NCBI GenBank assembly: GCA_030646295.1
Contig: JAUSND010000019.1
Span: forward strand, 62,001-126,000
From: Moraxellaceae bacterium
Lineage (GTDB): Bacteria > Pseudomonadota > Gammaproteobacteria > Pseudomonadales > Moraxellaceae
Reading direction: 5' to 3'
DNA: 64,000 nt
Each line of letters opens with the position of its first letter. The stretch's first letter is position 1. Positions 34,596 through 45,796 of this stretch are shown piece after piece. Position numbers and translations under genes: made by a program. The notes beneath the pieces were generated by a model. The model was not told the DNA's origin and did not search any database. It saw nothing but the letters and a program-made list of their open reading frames with translations.

Positions 34596-35206
34596 GGGGC
34601 GGTTTCGGTACGGATGTCGGTGCGCGTGTCGGGCGTGTGGTCAGCCTCGCCGGGCTGCCACTTCGAAACCAACACCGTCAGGCGGGTGTCGGGGCCGGTA
34701 ATCATGATCTTCCGGGGCAGGGCCGGGTAGGTCTCATCCCATGCCGGAAAGGTCGCGATCCAGCCATCCTCGGCAATCTGCAGGACCTTGCCGTTGCTGT
34801 CGCGATCCACCTGTGCTGTGGCTGTGGCCGGCTGGGCTTTCAGCCAGTGGGACAGGTAGGAGATGGGAGCGCTGTAGCCGGTGACGGCTTCCAGCAGTAT
34901 CTCTGGCGAGCTGGCCTTGATCTCGCCCAGGTCGCCATTGCGCAGGGTGACACCATCAGGGCTGCCGCTGAGTTCGGTGTGGCCTGCGCCAAGTGGTCCT
35001 GACAGCGATAGGGTGTAGAGGTCCCTGTCCTGATGCCAGGTGAAATAGAGATTGCCACCGCGATCCGCTACGCGCAGCCCCATCTTGCCCTCGGCCAGCC
35101 ATCGCGTCATGTGGGCGGTATCGGTGATCACGGGGGCAGGGGGGTGCAGCGCACAGCCGGAAAGCAGGCCGGCCAGTATCAGCAACAGAAAGAAGTGATG
35201 CCGCAT
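34592..35206 (-). CDS. lolB: outer-membrane lipoprotein receptor LolB
   Basis: LolB accepts lipoproteins from LolA and inserts them in the outer membrane. The 204-residue protein has a lipoprotein signal with lipobox LLSGC. A half-barrel domain includes EGKMGLRVADRGGNLYFTW and GYSAPISYLSHWLKAQP (a hydrophobic protruding-loop region). It is coupled to ispE downstream and to the TPR gene upstream (one-base overlap). Confidence 0.93.
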   Translation of the reverse strand: MRHHFFLLLILAGLLSGCALHPPAPVITDTAHMTRWLAEGKMGLRVADRGGNLYFTWHQDRDLYTLSLSGPLGAGHTELSGSPDGVTLRNGDLGEIKASSPEILLEAVTGYSAPISYLSHWLKAQPATATAQVDRDSNGKVLQIAEDGWIATFPAWDETYPALPRKIMITGPDTRLTVLVSKWQPGEADHTPDTRTDIRTETAP

Positions 35207-36915
35207 CAGGGATCAAGCCGCATGCGTGTGCGGGGAATATAGTCGCTGTCAGGATGCTGGCGCAGGGACTCGTTCCAGAGCTTGCGTGCCTCTTCGCGCT
35301 GGCCGCGCTCCCAGAGCACTTCGCCAAGATGGGCGGCAATTTCATCGTCCGGATAAAGCTGGTAGGCACGGCGCAGATCAGCCAGCGCACCTTCCGTGTC
35401 GCCGCGCTTGAACTTGACCCAGCCAATGCTGTCCAGAATGGCGGGGTCATCGGGTTTGAGTGCCTGCGCCCGACGGATATAGGCTTCTGCCTCGTCAATA
35501 CGGCCAGTCCGGTCCAGCAGGGTGTAGCCAAGCGCGTTCAGGGCGCTGGCATTGTCCGGCTCCATGCGCAGCACTTCCCGCACATCGGCCTCGAACTGCT
35601 CCAGCTGGTTCTGGCGCTCTGCGACCAGCGCGCGGCTCAGCAGCAACTGGGTGTCACCCGGTGTCAGTTGCAGGGCTTCATCGAGCAGGGCGCGTGCGCT
35701 GACGAAATCCTTGCGGTTACTGAGCAGCTCAGCCTCCAGCTGGTACAGCGAAATGCGCAAATCGGGGAAGCGTGTACGGGCCTCGGCAAAGTGGCGGCGT
35801 GACTCTTCCGGCTGGTTCTGGCTGAGCAACAGGTGGCTGATCTCTGCCATGGCCGGAAGATAGTGCTGCCCGGGCGGGACGTTCTCGTAAGCCGCAATCG
35901 CTTCATCTGCCTTGCCCTGGCGGTGCGCCAGCTTGCCCAGATAGAAATAGGCCTCGTCACTGTGCTCTTCGCTATCCGTCAGGATTTCGAGTTCGCTTTG
36001 TGCCAGCGCATCGTTCCGGTTTTCAAAGGCGATCAGGGCCAGTCCAAGGCGCAGGCGGTCATCGGCAGGGTGTTTGTCGACCAGGGTGCCAAACTCGCGC
36101 TCGGCACCCTTCATGTCCCGTACGCGGACCAGTGTGTGGGCGTAGTTAAGGCGCAGGCTCTGGCTTTCCGGTTGCGCTTTTACAGCGCCAGCCAGCAATC
36201 GCGAGGCTTCGGCATTGCGCCCAAGGTCGGCCAGCAGCTTGGCTTCAAGCAGGGTGGCTTGCGGGCTTTGCGGACGCAGCTGGCGCGCTTTGCGGGCGTT
36301 CTCAAGTGCAGGCTCCAGGGTGCCGTTCTGGCTTTGTACCAAGGCTCTGGCAAAGAAGATGTGCGGACTGTTCTGGTGGTGTTGCCCGACACCATCCAGT
36401 GCCTTCAGCAGGCTGTCGCGCGCGGCCGGGCTGGCCGGGACGGCGGACAGGAACATCTGTTCCAGATCAGCTTCGGGTTGCAGGGCCAGCAACCGGTCCA
36501 GGGCAGGCATGAACTGGTCGAATTTCTGCTGGCGCAGGCAACTGAGCACCAGCAGATACCATGCGTCCGGATTGCCCGGCTCCACCTCCGTCCAGATCCG
36601 GGAGAGTTCCAGACTTTGCGGCTGGTTCAGCAACTGGGCAATGGTACTGGCGCGGGCGACAATGCCGGGGTCGCGCGTGGCTACTGCCTGCTGGACATAA
36701 CCGGCCAGGGTAATGTCGGCGCGCTGACGGTGCCCGGCAAACTCGGCCAGCAGGATGCTTTCCAGTGTTTTGGGCGGAAAGGGTGTGTAGACAGGCTCTG
36801 CTGCCGTGGTGTCCTCGACCGGAGGGATCGGCGCAGTTGACGGCTGCGGGGCATGGCTGGCACAGCCGGCCAAGGCCAGCAGGCAAAGAAAGGGGAAGAG
36901 TGGGCGCAAGGGCAT
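35206..36915 (-). CDS. TPR-repeat lipoprotein
   Basis: This 569-residue protein has a lipobox at LLALAGC, then about ten or more TPR units, for example LGYTLLDRTGRIDEAEAYIRRA-like segments and LDSIGWVKFKRGDTEGALADL. It is probably outer-membrane anchored, facing the periplasm, and acts as a scaffold. The gene holds the same place beside lolB and hemA in Pseudomonas. The start at 36915 gives a typical lipoprotein signal although the SD is weak; the upstream extension to 37056 would bury it. It is divergent from hemA. Confidence 0.88.
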   Translation of the reverse strand: MPLRPLFPFLCLLALAGCASHAPQPSTAPIPPVEDTTAAEPVYTPFPPKTLESILLAEFAGHRQRADITLAGYVQQAVATRDPGIVARASTIAQLLNQPQSLELSRIWTEVEPGNPDAWYLLVLSCLRQQKFDQFMPALDRLLALQPEADLEQMFLSAVPASPAARDSLLKALDGVGQHHQNSPHIFFARALVQSQNGTLEPALENARKARQLRPQSPQATLLEAKLLADLGRNAEASRLLAGAVKAQPESQSLRLNYAHTLVRVRDMKGAEREFGTLVDKHPADDRLRLGLALIAFENRNDALAQSELEILTDSEEHSDEAYFYLGKLAHRQGKADEAIAAYENVPPGQHYLPAMAEISHLLLSQNQPEESRRHFAEARTRFPDLRISLYQLEAELLSNRKDFVSARALLDEALQLTPGDTQLLLSRALVAERQNQLEQFEADVREVLRMEPDNASALNALGYTLLDRTGRIDEAEAYIRRAQALKPDDPAILDSIGWVKFKRGDTEGALADLRRAYQLYPDDEIAAHLGEVLWERGQREEARKLWNESLRQHPDSDYIPRTRMRLDP

Positions 36916-37124
36916 GGTCGCAATCACAAGGCAGGAATGCCGTAAGCGCCCATCTTGGCAAAAAAGCGGCAGGGCGGCCATATGCCCTCTGTAAATCATG
37001 AGGGAGGGGAGGGGTAAGCGCTGGCCGGGTTTGTCTTTGCGGCGTCTATCCCTCAAAATCCGCCTCCCGTCCCCGCCTCCCGCTACATTATAGGGGGGCT
37101 CTGTTTCCTTTATACAGGTTGACC

Positions 37125-38408
37125 ATGGGGCTGCTTGCGCTCGGCATCAATCACAAGACGGCGTCACTTGAGCTGCGGGAGAAGGTCGCCTTCACGCCGG
37201 AGCGGCTGGAGGCTGCCCTGCGTGAAGCATGTGCCAATGCGGGTGTGCAGGAGCTGGCGATTCTCTCGACCTGTAATCGCACCGAGTTCTATGGCCAGGT
37301 CCCGGAGAATGGCGGTGATGCGCTCCTGTCCTGGCTTAGCCAGTACCAGCAACTGCCCCTGAGCGATATTTCAGCCAGTCTCTACAAGCACGAAGGTGAG
37401 GCGGCAGTAAGGCACATGATGCGTGTGGCCGCTGGCCTGGACTCCATGGTGCTGGGCGAGCCGCAGATTCTCGGGCAGGTGAAGACCGCCTACGGGCAGG
37501 CCGCCGCTGCCGGCACTCTCGGGCCCGAGCTGGAACGTCTTTTTCAAAGCACGTTTGCCACCGCCAAGCAGGTCAGGACGGATACGGCCATTGGAGCCAA
37601 TCCGGTGTCGGTTGGTTATGCCGCCGTCATGCTGGCCCGGCAGATTTTTTCCGAACTGCGTGACTCCGAGGCCCTGCTGATCGGTGCTGGTGAAATGATC
37701 GAGCTGGTCGGCAAGCATCTGTTCGAGCAGGGCGTTACAAAAATCACTGTCGCCAACCGGACCCTGGCACGTGGTCAGGCACTGGCCCAGCAGTTTGGTG
37801 CCCGCGCCATTACGCTCGAAGATATTCCGGATGCGCTGGTGCATGCGGACATCGTGATTTCCTCGACAGCGGCGCCGTTGCCCATTCTGGGCAAGGGCAT
37901 GGTGGAGCGTGCGCTGAAAAAGCGCCGGCACAAGCCGATTTTCATGGTGGATATTGCTGTGCCACGCGATATCGAGCCGGAAGTTGCCGACTTGCAGGAT
38001 GTCTATCTGTATACGGTGGATGACTTGCATTCGGTGATTGATGACAACATGCGCTCGCGCCAGGAAGCCGCGCGTGAAGCAGAAATAATTGTCACGACAT
38101 GTGCACAGCAATTCATGCATCACAAGCGTGAGCAGGGAGCCCTGTCGACAATGACGGCCTATCGGCAGCAGGCAGATGCAGTGCGTGAGCAGGAGCTGGC
38201 CAAGGCCATGAGCGCGCTGAAAAAGGGCGACGATCCTGCAGTGGTGCTGGAGCGCCTGAGCCGGCAGCTGATGAACAAGATGCTGCATGCGCCAACGATT
38301 GCCATGAAAAAGGCCGCAGCCGCCGGCGAACAGGACAAGCTGGACTGGGCGTCAGATTTGCTGGGGGTCAGACCCGCCCGGCATGACGGCAAGGACGATC
38401 CTGCATGA
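37125..38408 (+). CDS. hemA: glutamyl-tRNA reductase HemA
   Basis: HemA reduces Glu-tRNA to glutamate-1-semialdehyde, the first step of tetrapyrrole synthesis by the C5 route. The 427-residue protein begins [14 protein letters not shown]. The catalytic Cys50 is in [13 protein letters not shown], and [16 protein letters not shown] follows. The NADPH-binding domain contains [16 protein letters not shown], and the C-terminus forms the dimerisation helix. It supplies haem for NarI and other cytochromes. It overlaps prfA by ATGA. Confidence 0.96.
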   Translation: MGLLALGINHKTASLELREKVAFTPERLEAALREACANAGVQELAILSTCNRTEFYGQVPENGGDALLSWLSQYQQLPLSDISASLYKHEGEAAVRHMMRVAAGLDSMVLGEPQILGQVKTAYGQAAAAGTLGPELERLFQSTFATAKQVRTDTAIGANPVSVGYAAVMLARQIFSELRDSEALLIGAGEMIELVGKHLFEQGVTKITVANRTLARGQALAQQFGARAITLEDIPDALVHADIVISSTAAPLPILGKGMVERALKKRRHKPIFMVDIAVPRDIEPEVADLQDVYLYTVDDLHSVIDDNMRSRQEAAREAEIIVTTCAQQFMHHKREQGALSTMTAYRQQADAVREQELAKAMSALKKGDDPAVVLERLSRQLMNKMLHAPTIAMKKAAAAGEQDKLDWASDLLGVRPARHDGKDDPA

Positions 38409-39490
38409 AGGCGTCTTTGCGTCACAAACTTGAGTTGCTGGTAGAGCGGGCAGAAGAAGTGAGCGCCCTGTTGGCGGACGGCAGCGTTGCCGCCAATGGC
38501 GAGCGCTTCCGTAACCTCTCCAGGGAGCATGCCGAACTCACGCCCGTGGTGGAGGCCTGGTCGGCATTCCGGCAGGCGGAAGCGGATCAGGCGGAAGCGC
38601 GTGTCCTGCTCAAGGATCCTGACTTTCGTGAAATGGCGGAAGAAGAGCTGAAATCCGGCGCCGCCCGGCAGGAAAGCCTGCAGGCCGAGCTGGAGCAGCT
38701 GATGCTGCCGCGCGACCCGAACGACAGTTGCAATATCTATCTCGAAGTTCGCGCCGGTACGGGTGGCGATGAAGCAGCGATTTTTGCCGGCGACCTGTTT
38801 CGCATGTACACGCGGTTTGCAGAAAAACAGCGCTGGCGCATCGAGATCGTATCGGCCAGTCCTGGCGAGCACGGTGGTTACAAGGAAGTGATTGCGCGCG
38901 TCGAGGGCGACAACGTTTACGCGCGACTGAAATTTGAATCCGGTGTGCATCGTGTGCAACGTGTACCCGCCACCGAATCACAGGGCCGCATCCACACCTC
39001 GGCCTGTACCGTCGCCATCCTGCCGGAAGCGCCGGAAGTCGAGGGCGTGGAAATCCGCAAGGAAGACATCCGGGTGGATACTTTCCGCTCCAGTGGTGCC
39101 GGCGGCCAGCATGTGAATACAACCGACTCGGCCATCCGCATTGTGCACCTGCCTACCGGCATTGTGGTCGAGTGTCAGGACGAGCGCTCGCAGCACAAGA
39201 ACAAGGCGCGTGCCATGAGTCTGCTGTCGGCAAAAATACTCGCGGCACGACAGGCGACTGCGCATGCAGAGCAGGCATCCATGCGGCGTGACCTTGTCGG
39301 TTCTGGCGACCGCTCCGAACGCATTCGCACCTACAATTTTCCGCAAGGTCGCCTGACGGATCATCGCATCAACCTGACCCTGTATTCGCTGGATCGCGTG
39401 ATTGAAGGGGATATTGATGAAGTGCTGGATGCACTGGCGCGTGAGTATCAGGCCGATCAGCTGGCGGCACTGGCGGACAGCGAGGCGTAG
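38405..39490 (+). CDS. prfA: peptide chain release factor 1
   Basis: RF1 recognises UAA and UAG. The 361-residue protein shows the catalytic GGQ in [15 protein letters not shown] at about residue 235 and the codon-recognition tripeptide region [10 protein letters not shown]. It is coupled to hemA and followed three bases later by prmC, which methylates the GGQ glutamine. Confidence 0.97.
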   Translation: MKASLRHKLELLVERAEEVSALLADGSVAANGERFRNLSREHAELTPVVEAWSAFRQAEADQAEARVLLKDPDFREMAEEELKSGAARQESLQAELEQLMLPRDPNDSCNIYLEVRAGTGGDEAAIFAGDLFRMYTRFAEKQRWRIEIVSASPGEHGGYKEVIARVEGDNVYARLKFESGVHRVQRVPATESQGRIHTSACTVAILPEAPEVEGVEIRKEDIRVDTFRSSGAGGQHVNTTDSAIRIVHLPTGIVVECQDERSQHKNKARAMSLLSAKILAARQATAHAEQASMRRDLVGSGDRSERIRTYNFPQGRLTDHRINLTLYSLDRVIEGDIDEVLDALAREYQADQLAALADSEA

Positions 39491-39493
39491 GTC

Positions 39494-40354
39494 ATGAGGC
39501 TGCACGATGTGTTGCGCGATGCCACACAGCGTCTGCAGGCGGCGGGCTCCGAAAGTGCGCGTCGTGATACCGAGTTGCTGATGCTGGTGGTGCTTGGCAA
39601 AAGTGCCATGTGGTTGTACAGCCATGATGACCAGAGTTTTTTGCCGGAGCAGGCATTACGGTTTGAGGCCTTGCTGCAGCGTCGCGAGCAGGGTGAGCCG
39701 GTAGCACATTTGCTGGGTGAGCGCGGCTTCTGGACACTGGACCTGCGCGTCAATGCGCATACGCTGATCCCGCGTCCGGAAACGGAAATGCTGGTGGAGT
39801 TTGCGCTGGAAAAGCTGCCGGCAGATGCGGTCGGCGCGGTACTGGATCTGGGGACGGGCAGCGGCGCCATTGCCCTGGCGGTCAAGAGTGAGCGGTCTGC
39901 CTGCACGGTTACGGCGGTGGATGCGTCGCCGGATGCGCTGCTGGTTGCGCGCGAGAATGCCTTGCGTCTGGGCCTTGCAGTCGAGTTTCTGCAGGGCAGC
40001 TGGTTTGCGCCGCTACGGCAGCGCCGCTTTCAATTGATATTGTCCAATCCCCCCTACATTCGTGCGGATGATGCGCATCTGTCACAAGGGGATGTGCGCT
40101 TCGAGCCGCGATCGGCGCTGGTGTCAGGCGTCGACGGCCTTGATGATATCCGTCAGCTGGTGTCTTTGGCGCCGGCACATCTTTTGTCCGGGGGATGGCT
40201 GGCACTTGAGCATGGTCATGACCAGTCGCTGCAGGTTCGTGCCATCATGCAGGCGGCAGGCTTTCAGGACGTGGCGTCACGTACCGATCTCAATGGTCAT
40301 GAGCGCATTACCTTCGGTCGTTATTTTTTAGTGGGGCAGGCACATGTTGAGTGA
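39494..40354 (+). CDS. prmC: release factor glutamine methyltransferase PrmC
   Basis: PrmC uses SAM to methylate the GGQ Gln of release factors. The 286-residue protein has an N-terminal helical domain, the SAM-binding VLDLGTGSGAIALAV and the catalytic NPPY motif in LSNPPYIRADD. It ends 11 bases inside the next gene. Confidence 0.96.
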   Translation: MRLHDVLRDATQRLQAAGSESARRDTELLMLVVLGKSAMWLYSHDDQSFLPEQALRFEALLQRREQGEPVAHLLGERGFWTLDLRVNAHTLIPRPETEMLVEFALEKLPADAVGAVLDLGTGSGAIALAVKSERSACTVTAVDASPDALLVARENALRLGLAVEFLQGSWFAPLRQRRFQLILSNPPYIRADDAHLSQGDVRFEPRSALVSGVDGLDDIRQLVSLAPAHLLSGGWLALEHGHDQSLQVRAIMQAAGFQDVASRTDLNGHERITFGRYFLVGQAHVE

Positions 40355-41099
40355 TGACGAGCTGCTGCGTTATGCACGGCAGATCATGTTGCCGGCATTT
40401 GATATTGCCGCGCAGGAAAAACTCAAGGCTGCCCGGGTGCTGGTTGTGGGCATGGGGGGCATTGGCTGCCCGCTCAGCCTGTATCTGGCAGCCGCCGGTG
40501 TGGGCGAGTTGCTGCTGGCCGATTTTGATGTCATCGAGGCCAGTAACCTGCAGCGCCAACTGCTCTATACCGAAGCAGATCTGGGGAACCTCAAGGCCGA
40601 GGTGGCGGTGGCCAGGCTTGCGGTGGTGAACCCGTTTGTACGCTGCGAAGCGGTTACGGTCGCGCTGGATGCCGATACGCTGCCGGCCCTGCTGTCACGG
40701 GTTGATCTGGTGGTGGATGGCTGTGACAACTTTGGCACGCGTGATGCTGTAAATGTGGCGTGCGTGGCGGCAGGCGTGCCACTGGTGAGTGCTGCCGCCA
40801 TCGGCTTTGGCGCCCAGCTTGCCGTATTTGATGTCCGCCAGCCGGCATCGCCGTGTTACCGCTGCCTGTACCCAGAGATGGACGAGGCGGCAGCAACGTG
40901 TGCAGAGGCCGGCATACTGGCGCCAGTCGTTGGTGTGGTGGGAGCGCTGGCCGCTACGGAAGCACTGAAAATCCTTTCCGGAGTGGGCGAGCCGCTGGTC
41001 GGCAAGCTCTGGCTCTGGGAGGCCATGGCAGGGATGATGCGCACCCTTTCAGTGCGCCGTGACGCGGGCTGCGCTGTCTGCAGCCTCAGGGATAGATGA
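40344..41099 (+). CDS. moeB: molybdopterin-synthase adenylyltransferase MoeB (ThiF family)
   Basis: MoeB adenylates the C-terminus of MoaD for sulfur transfer. The 251-residue E1-like protein has the nucleotide-binding VLVVGMGGIGCPLSLYLA, the arginine motif ASNLQRQLLY, DGCDNFGTR, and zinc-binding CxxC pairs (CYRC and CAVC). It could instead serve ThiS; both roles are known in this family. The order hemA-prfA-prmC-moeB is shared with Pseudomonas. Confidence 0.9.
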   Translation: MLSDDELLRYARQIMLPAFDIAAQEKLKAARVLVVGMGGIGCPLSLYLAAAGVGELLLADFDVIEASNLQRQLLYTEADLGNLKAEVAVARLAVVNPFVRCEAVTVALDADTLPALLSRVDLVVDGCDNFGTRDAVNVACVAAGVPLVSAAAIGFGAQLAVFDVRQPASPCYRCLYPEMDEAAATCAEAGILAPVVGVVGALAATEALKILSGVGEPLVGKLWLWEAMAGMMRTLSVRRDAGCAVCSLRDR

Positions 41100-41111
41100 G
41101 AGGACTTCTGC

Positions 41112-42419
41112 ATGAGCAACCGTTACGCAAATCTGGGTAATGCCTTCAAGGGCCTGCTTCGCATCAGCCAGACCGGGCTGGTGCTGGCACAGGCCGGTAT
41201 ATCGTGGGCCATGGGTGATCGTCCGCCCACGCCAAGACTGCTGCGCCAGACGTTTGAAAAACTGGGTGCGACATACATCAAGCTGGGTCAGTTTATTGCC
41301 AGCTCGCCCTCGCTGTTTCCCGAAGCTTATGTCACCGAGTTCCAGCACTGTCTCGACAAGACATCGTCCCTCCCGTTCAGTGTGATGCAGGATGTACTGC
41401 AGCGTGAATTGCAACGCCCGCTGCAAGAGGTCTTTTCGCATATTGATGAGGTGCCACTGGCGTCGGCCTCAATTGCCCAGGTGCATGCGGCCACACTGGT
41501 GACGGGTGAGCCGGTGGTGATCAAGATCCAGAAGCCGGGGGTGGAAAACATCCTGCTGACTGATCTCAATTTCCTGTATTTTGCGGCGCGCATCGTGGAA
41601 GTGGCGTTTCCGAAAATCAAGTTCGCTTCGTTGTCCGCGATTGTTTCGGAAATCCAGGCCTGCATGATGGAAGAGGTCGACTTCTACAAGGAGGCGCGCA
41701 ATATCGGCGAGTTCAATGCCTTTCTTGAGCGTACCGGCAATCAGGCGGCAATTGCACCAAAGGTGTATGAGCACGCGTCCAGTTTGCGCGTACTGACAAT
41801 GGAGCGCTTCTACGGTGTGCCGCTCACTGATCTCGACACCATTCGCAAGTATTCGAAAGATCCTGCCGGCACACTGATTCTCGCCATGAATACCTGGTTT
41901 GCCAGTCTCATGTTCTGTGAAAGCTTTCATGCCGATCTGCATGCCGGCAACCTGATGGTTCTGACCGATGGTCGTATCGGGTTTATCGACTTTGGTATTG
42001 TCGGTCGTATTGATCCTGATACTTGGGGTGCGACCACCGATTTTGTCGAATCACTGACGGATGGAAACTTCGCCAAGATGGCTGCCAGCATGGCAAAAAT
42101 TGGCATGACAAAGCGTGCCGTTGATACCGGTAAACTGGCAAAGGATCTGGAGGAGATTTACGGCGCCTTCACTACGGTTGATCCCGAGCATGTGCTGAAC
42201 GGCGCGGTCAATGATGGTGAAATCAATCGCATCATGCTGGATATCGTGGCAGTGGGCGAGCGCCACGGCATCCGCTTCCCTCGCGCCTTTGCGCTGTTGC
42301 TGAAGCAGATTCTCTACTTTGACCGTTACGTGAAAATTCTTGCGCCAGACATGAACATGTTTGCAGATGACCGCATTGCGTTCATGGGCGACGGCATGAA
42401 TCCGCTGCAGTTGCACTGA
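41112..42419 (+). CDS. ABC1/UbiB-family atypical kinase
   Basis: This 435-residue protein belongs to the AarF/ABC1/UbiB family. The KxGQ motif is in YIKLGQFIASSPSLFP. The ATP site shows PLASASIAQVHAATL and VVIKIQKPGV, the catalytic loop is FHADLHAGNLMV and the metal motif is IDFGIVGR. Unlike UbiB proper, it lacks a long C-terminal pair of membrane helices, and the ubi genes are not nearby. Its role in quinone or lipid metabolism is inferred from the family. A strong terminator follows. Confidence 0.85.
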   Translation: MSNRYANLGNAFKGLLRISQTGLVLAQAGISWAMGDRPPTPRLLRQTFEKLGATYIKLGQFIASSPSLFPEAYVTEFQHCLDKTSSLPFSVMQDVLQRELQRPLQEVFSHIDEVPLASASIAQVHAATLVTGEPVVIKIQKPGVENILLTDLNFLYFAARIVEVAFPKIKFASLSAIVSEIQACMMEEVDFYKEARNIGEFNAFLERTGNQAAIAPKVYEHASSLRVLTMERFYGVPLTDLDTIRKYSKDPAGTLILAMNTWFASLMFCESFHADLHAGNLMVLTDGRIGFIDFGIVGRIDPDTWGATTDFVESLTDGNFAKMAASMAKIGMTKRAVDTGKLAKDLEEIYGAFTTVDPEHVLNGAVNDGEINRIMLDIVAVGERHGIRFPRAFALLLKQILYFDRYVKILAPDMNMFADDRIAFMGDGMNPLQLH

Positions 42420-42432
42420 TTTTTCCCGCAAT

Positions 42433-42462
42433 AAAAAAGCCCGCATCACTGCGGGCTTTTTT
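42433..42462. terminator. bidirectional rho-independent terminator
   Basis: A 12-bp stem (aaaaaagcccgc/gcgggctttttt) with a 6-base loop lies between the convergent ABC1-kinase and gatB genes. It serves both. Confidence 0.92.
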
Positions 42463-42478
42463 ATGAATGCGGGCGAGA

Positions 42479-43918
42479 TCAGCCTGCCAGCTTCTTCTTC
42501 AGTATCTCGTTGACCTGACCCGGGTTGGCCTTGCCCTTCGAGCGCTTCATTACTTCACCGACAAAGAAACCGAATAGCTTGTCCTTGCCGCTGCGGTAGG
42601 CGGCAACGTTATCCGGATTGGCTGCAATCACCTCATCAATCAGGGCTTCAATGGCGCCGGAATCGGATTCCTGCTTGAGGCCATTTTTCTCGATGATTTC
42701 ATCGGCGCTGGCGCCTTCGCCATCCATCAGTGCCTGGAATACCTGCTTGGCAATCTTGCCGGAGATGGTGTTGTCATTGATGCGGTTGATCAGGCCACCC
42801 AGTTGTGCGGGTGTGATCGGGCTGTCGCCGATGTCTTTTTCTGTGCGGTTAAGTGCGGCCAGTACGTCACCCATGATCCAGTTCGAGGCCGGTTTGGCAG
42901 CGCCATTGGCAGCCGTCACGGTAGCCTCGAAAAATTCGGCGAGTTCGCGGCTGGAGACCAGTACGCCGGCATCGTATTCGGGCAGGCCGTACTGGCTGAC
43001 GAAGCGCTCGCGACGGGCGGCCGGCAGCTCGGGCAGGCTGGCACGAATCTCCGCGATCAATGCCTCATCCAGTACGATTGGCAGCAGATCGGGATCGGGG
43101 AAGTAGCGATAGTCGTTTGCTTCTTCCTTGCTGCGCATGGCGCGGGTGCGATTGGTGTTCGGGTCGTAGAGAACCGTGGACTGTTCGATCTTGCGGCCGG
43201 ACTCGATTTCGTCAATCTGCCATTCGATTTCGCTGTTGATGGCTTTCTCGATGAACTTGAACGAATTGACGTTCTTGATCTCGCGGCGCGTACCCAGCTT
43301 TTCTGTGCCTTTCTGGCGGATCGACACGTTGCAGTCGCAGCGCATCGAGCCTTCGGCCATGTTGCCGTCGGAAATATCGAGATAGCGGATCAGGGCATGA
43401 ATCGCCTTGGCATAGGCGACAGCCTCCTTGGCAGAGCGCATTTCCGGTTCGGACACGATTTCCAGTAGCGGCGTACCGGCACGATTGAGGTCAATGCCGG
43501 TCATGCCATGAAAATCTTCGTGCAGTGATTTGCCCGCGTCCTCTTCCAGATGCGCACGCGTAATGTTGACGCGTTTGGTCTGGCCGTCATCAAGCTGGAT
43601 ATCGATATGGCCCTTGCCAACAATGGGCAGGTCCATTTGCGAAATCTGGTAGCCCTTGGGCAGATCCGGATAGAAGTAGTTCTTGCGTGCAAACACGTTC
43701 TTGCGACCGAGTTCGGCATCAATGCCAAGGCCGAACTTGATGGCATTGCGCACGGCGGCCTTGTTCAGCACCGGCAATACGCCCGGCATGCCGAGATCAA
43801 TCAGGCTTGCCTGTGTGTTTGGCTCGGCACCGAAGGTGGTGCTGGAGCCGGAAAATATTTTCGACTTTGTGTTGAGCTGGACGTGGATTTCCAGACCGAT
43901 GACAACTTCCCAGGACAT
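42479..43918 (-). CDS. gatB: aspartyl/glutamyl-tRNA amidotransferase subunit B
   Basis: GatB is the kinase/tRNA-binding subunit of GatCAB, which amidates Glu-tRNA-Gln or Asp-tRNA-Asn. From the ATG at 43918 it has 479 residues, starting [19 protein letters not shown]. Conserved [30 protein letters not shown] and the Yqey-like tail domain are present. GAGG lies upstream. It starts 11 bases after gatA. Confidence 0.96.
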   Translation of the reverse strand: MSWEVVIGLEIHVQLNTKSKIFSGSSTTFGAEPNTQASLIDLGMPGVLPVLNKAAVRNAIKFGLGIDAELGRKNVFARKNYFYPDLPKGYQISQMDLPIVGKGHIDIQLDDGQTKRVNITRAHLEEDAGKSLHEDFHGMTGIDLNRAGTPLLEIVSEPEMRSAKEAVAYAKAIHALIRYLDISDGNMAEGSMRCDCNVSIRQKGTEKLGTRREIKNVNSFKFIEKAINSEIEWQIDEIESGRKIEQSTVLYDPNTNRTRAMRSKEEANDYRYFPDPDLLPIVLDEALIAEIRASLPELPAARRERFVSQYGLPEYDAGVLVSSRELAEFFEATVTAANGAAKPASNWIMGDVLAALNRTEKDIGDSPITPAQLGGLINRINDNTISGKIAKQVFQALMDGEGASADEIIEKNGLKQESDSGAIEALIDEVIAANPDNVAAYRSGKDKLFGFFVGEVMKRSKGKANPGQVNEILKKKLAG

Positions 43919-43929
43919 TTCCGTCATCC

Positions 43930-45384
43930 TCACTCAAACGCGGCCGGCATGCGACGATGCCAGTCGGTGACCTGCTGATAGCGATGTGCCACGTTGAGCA
44001 GTTTCGCTTCGCTCCAGTAATTGCCCACCAGCTGCAGGCCAACCGGCAGGTTCTTTTCGAAACCGGCGGGCAGGCTCATGCCGGGCAGGCCGGCAAGATT
44101 GGTGGCAATCGTATAAATGTCGGAGAGATACATCGCAATCGGATCGGACTGTTTTTCGCCAAGGCCGAATGCCACGGACGGCGACGTCGGTCCGGCGATA
44201 ACGTCACATTGCTCGAAGGCACGGGCAAAATCATTCTTGATCAGTCGGCGCACTTTCTGTGCCTGCACATAATAGGCGTCGTAATAGCCGGCAGAGAGTG
44301 CATAGGTGCCAACCATGATGCGGCGTTTCACTTCGGCACCAAAACCTTCTGCTCGCGAACGCTTGTAGAGATCGGTGAGATCGGCCGGATTGTCACAGCG
44401 ATGGCCAAAGCGCACACCGTCAAAGCGGGAGAGGTTGGATGAACATTCCGCTGGCGCAATCACGTAGTAGGCAGGTACCGCCAGATCGGATGTGGGCAGA
44501 TCAATGTCCACGACGGTGGCGCCGAGTTTTTTCAGCTCGGCAATGGCCTGCTCGATGACGGCAGCAACACCGGCATCCAGGCCTTCACCGAAATACTGTT
44601 TCGGCAGGCCGATACGCAGCCCCTGCAGCGAGTCGTTCAGGTTGGCGGTGTAATCCGGCACCGGATGGTTGATGCAGGTGGAGTCGCGCGAGTCGTGGCC
44701 AGCCATGACATTCATGAGCAGGGCGGCGTCTTCGGCAGTCTGCGTCATGGGGCCGGCCTGATCCAGGCTGGAGGCGAAGGCAATCATGCCCCAGCGGGAC
44801 ACGCGGCCGTAAGTGGGCTTGAGGCCGGTCAGGTTGCACAGGGCAGCCGGCTGGCGAATGGAGCCGCCGGTATCGGTGCCGGTCGCGGCCGGTGCCAGAC
44901 GTGCCGCCACGGCAGCAGCAGAGCCGCCGGAGGAGCCGCCGGGTACCTTTGTGGTGTCCCAGGGGTTTTTTACCGGGCCATAGAAGCTGGTTTCGTTGGA
45001 CGAGCCCATGGCGAACTCGTCCATGTTGGTCTTGCCCAGCATCACCAGCCCGGCGCTCAGGCTGCGTTCGATGACGGCCGCGTTATAGGGCGAGATGAAG
45101 CTGTCGAGCATCTTCGAGGCACAGGTGGTTTTGACGCCCTCGGTGCAAAAAATGTCCTTTTGCGCCATCGGCACCCCGGTCAGCAGGCCGGCCTTGCCGG
45201 CGGCACGGGCGGCATCCGCCGCAGCGGCCTGGGCCAGTGCCTGCTCGTCACACACGGTGATGAAGCTGTTCAGCAGGCCATCATGCTGGCGGATACGGTT
45301 CAGGAAGTGCCGGGTCAGCTCGACGCTGGAAAATTCCTTGGCGGCGAGGCCGGTGGCCAGTTCGGCCAGGGTCTTGTGATGCAT
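43930..45384 (-). CDS. gatA: aspartyl/glutamyl-tRNA amidotransferase subunit A
   Basis: This is the amidase subunit, which frees ammonia from glutamine. The 484-residue protein has the Ser-cis-Ser-Lys site: Lys76 in PMAQKDIF, the Gly/Ser loop [14 protein letters not shown] at about 148-161 and Ser175 in [11 protein letters not shown]. The start at 45384 gives the usual N-terminus ([12 protein letters not shown]); the longer frame adds 15 unrelated residues. Confidence 0.96.
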   Translation of the reverse strand: MHHKTLAELATGLAAKEFSSVELTRHFLNRIRQHDGLLNSFITVCDEQALAQAAAADAARAAGKAGLLTGVPMAQKDIFCTEGVKTTCASKMLDSFISPYNAAVIERSLSAGLVMLGKTNMDEFAMGSSNETSFYGPVKNPWDTTKVPGGSSGGSAAAVAARLAPAATGTDTGGSIRQPAALCNLTGLKPTYGRVSRWGMIAFASSLDQAGPMTQTAEDAALLMNVMAGHDSRDSTCINHPVPDYTANLNDSLQGLRIGLPKQYFGEGLDAGVAAVIEQAIAELKKLGATVVDIDLPTSDLAVPAYYVIAPAECSSNLSRFDGVRFGHRCDNPADLTDLYKRSRAEGFGAEVKRRIMVGTYALSAGYYDAYYVQAQKVRRLIKNDFARAFEQCDVIAGPTSPSVAFGLGEKQSDPIAMYLSDIYTIATNLAGLPGMSLPAGFEKNLPVGLQLVGNYWSEAKLLNVAHRYQQVTDWHRRMPAAFE

Positions 45385-45437
45385 GACGGTTACTCGATGA
45401 GTGTTCTCTGCAATAAATACACTGGGCAATGAGTGGC

Positions 45438-45725
45438 TTACTCAATGACTTTGGGTACCAGATAGCAGCCCGCCTCGGTGGCAGGTGCAATGGCCTGGTA
45501 CTGCTCGCGATGGTCGGTTTCGGTCACCGTGTCCTCGCGCAGCGGCTGGGTGGCATCCAGCGGATGGGCCATGGGTTCGACCCCGGCGGTGTCAGCGGCT
45601 TGCAGGTGGTCGACAAGCCCAAGGATGTCATTGAGACGGGCAGTGACCTGGCCTTCTTCTTCGGTGGTCAATGCCAGGCGGGCGAGGTGGGCGATCTTCG
45701 CGACCTCGGTGGCGGTCAGGGCCAT
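45438..45725 (-). CDS. gatC: aspartyl/glutamyl-tRNA amidotransferase subunit C
   Basis: The 95-residue GatC bridges GatA and GatB. From ATG 45725 it begins [19 protein letters not shown], the typical opening, and ends near [12 protein letters not shown]. It is the first gene of gatCAB, divergent from mreB. Presence of GatCAB implies tRNA-dependent amidation for Asn and/or Gln. Confidence 0.94.
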   Translation of the reverse strand: MALTATEVAKIAHLARLALTTEEEGQVTARLNDILGLVDHLQAADTAGVEPMAHPLDATQPLREDTVTETDHREQYQAIAPATEAGCYLVPKVIE

Positions 45726-45768
45726 GGGAAAACTCGTGGAAATTTGTTGAAAACGCGTAAGAGCGCGC

Positions 45769-45796
45769 AACTTAGCACAGTTCTCGTCTTGTCCAA
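45769..45796 (-). promoter_or_regulatory. candidate sigma-70 promoter of gatCAB
   Basis: On the minus strand there is a -35 TTGGAC (45791-45796), a 16-base spacer and a -10 TAAGTT (45769-45774) preceded by TGC (extended -10). The leader to the gatC ATG would be about 36 bases. Confidence 0.45.
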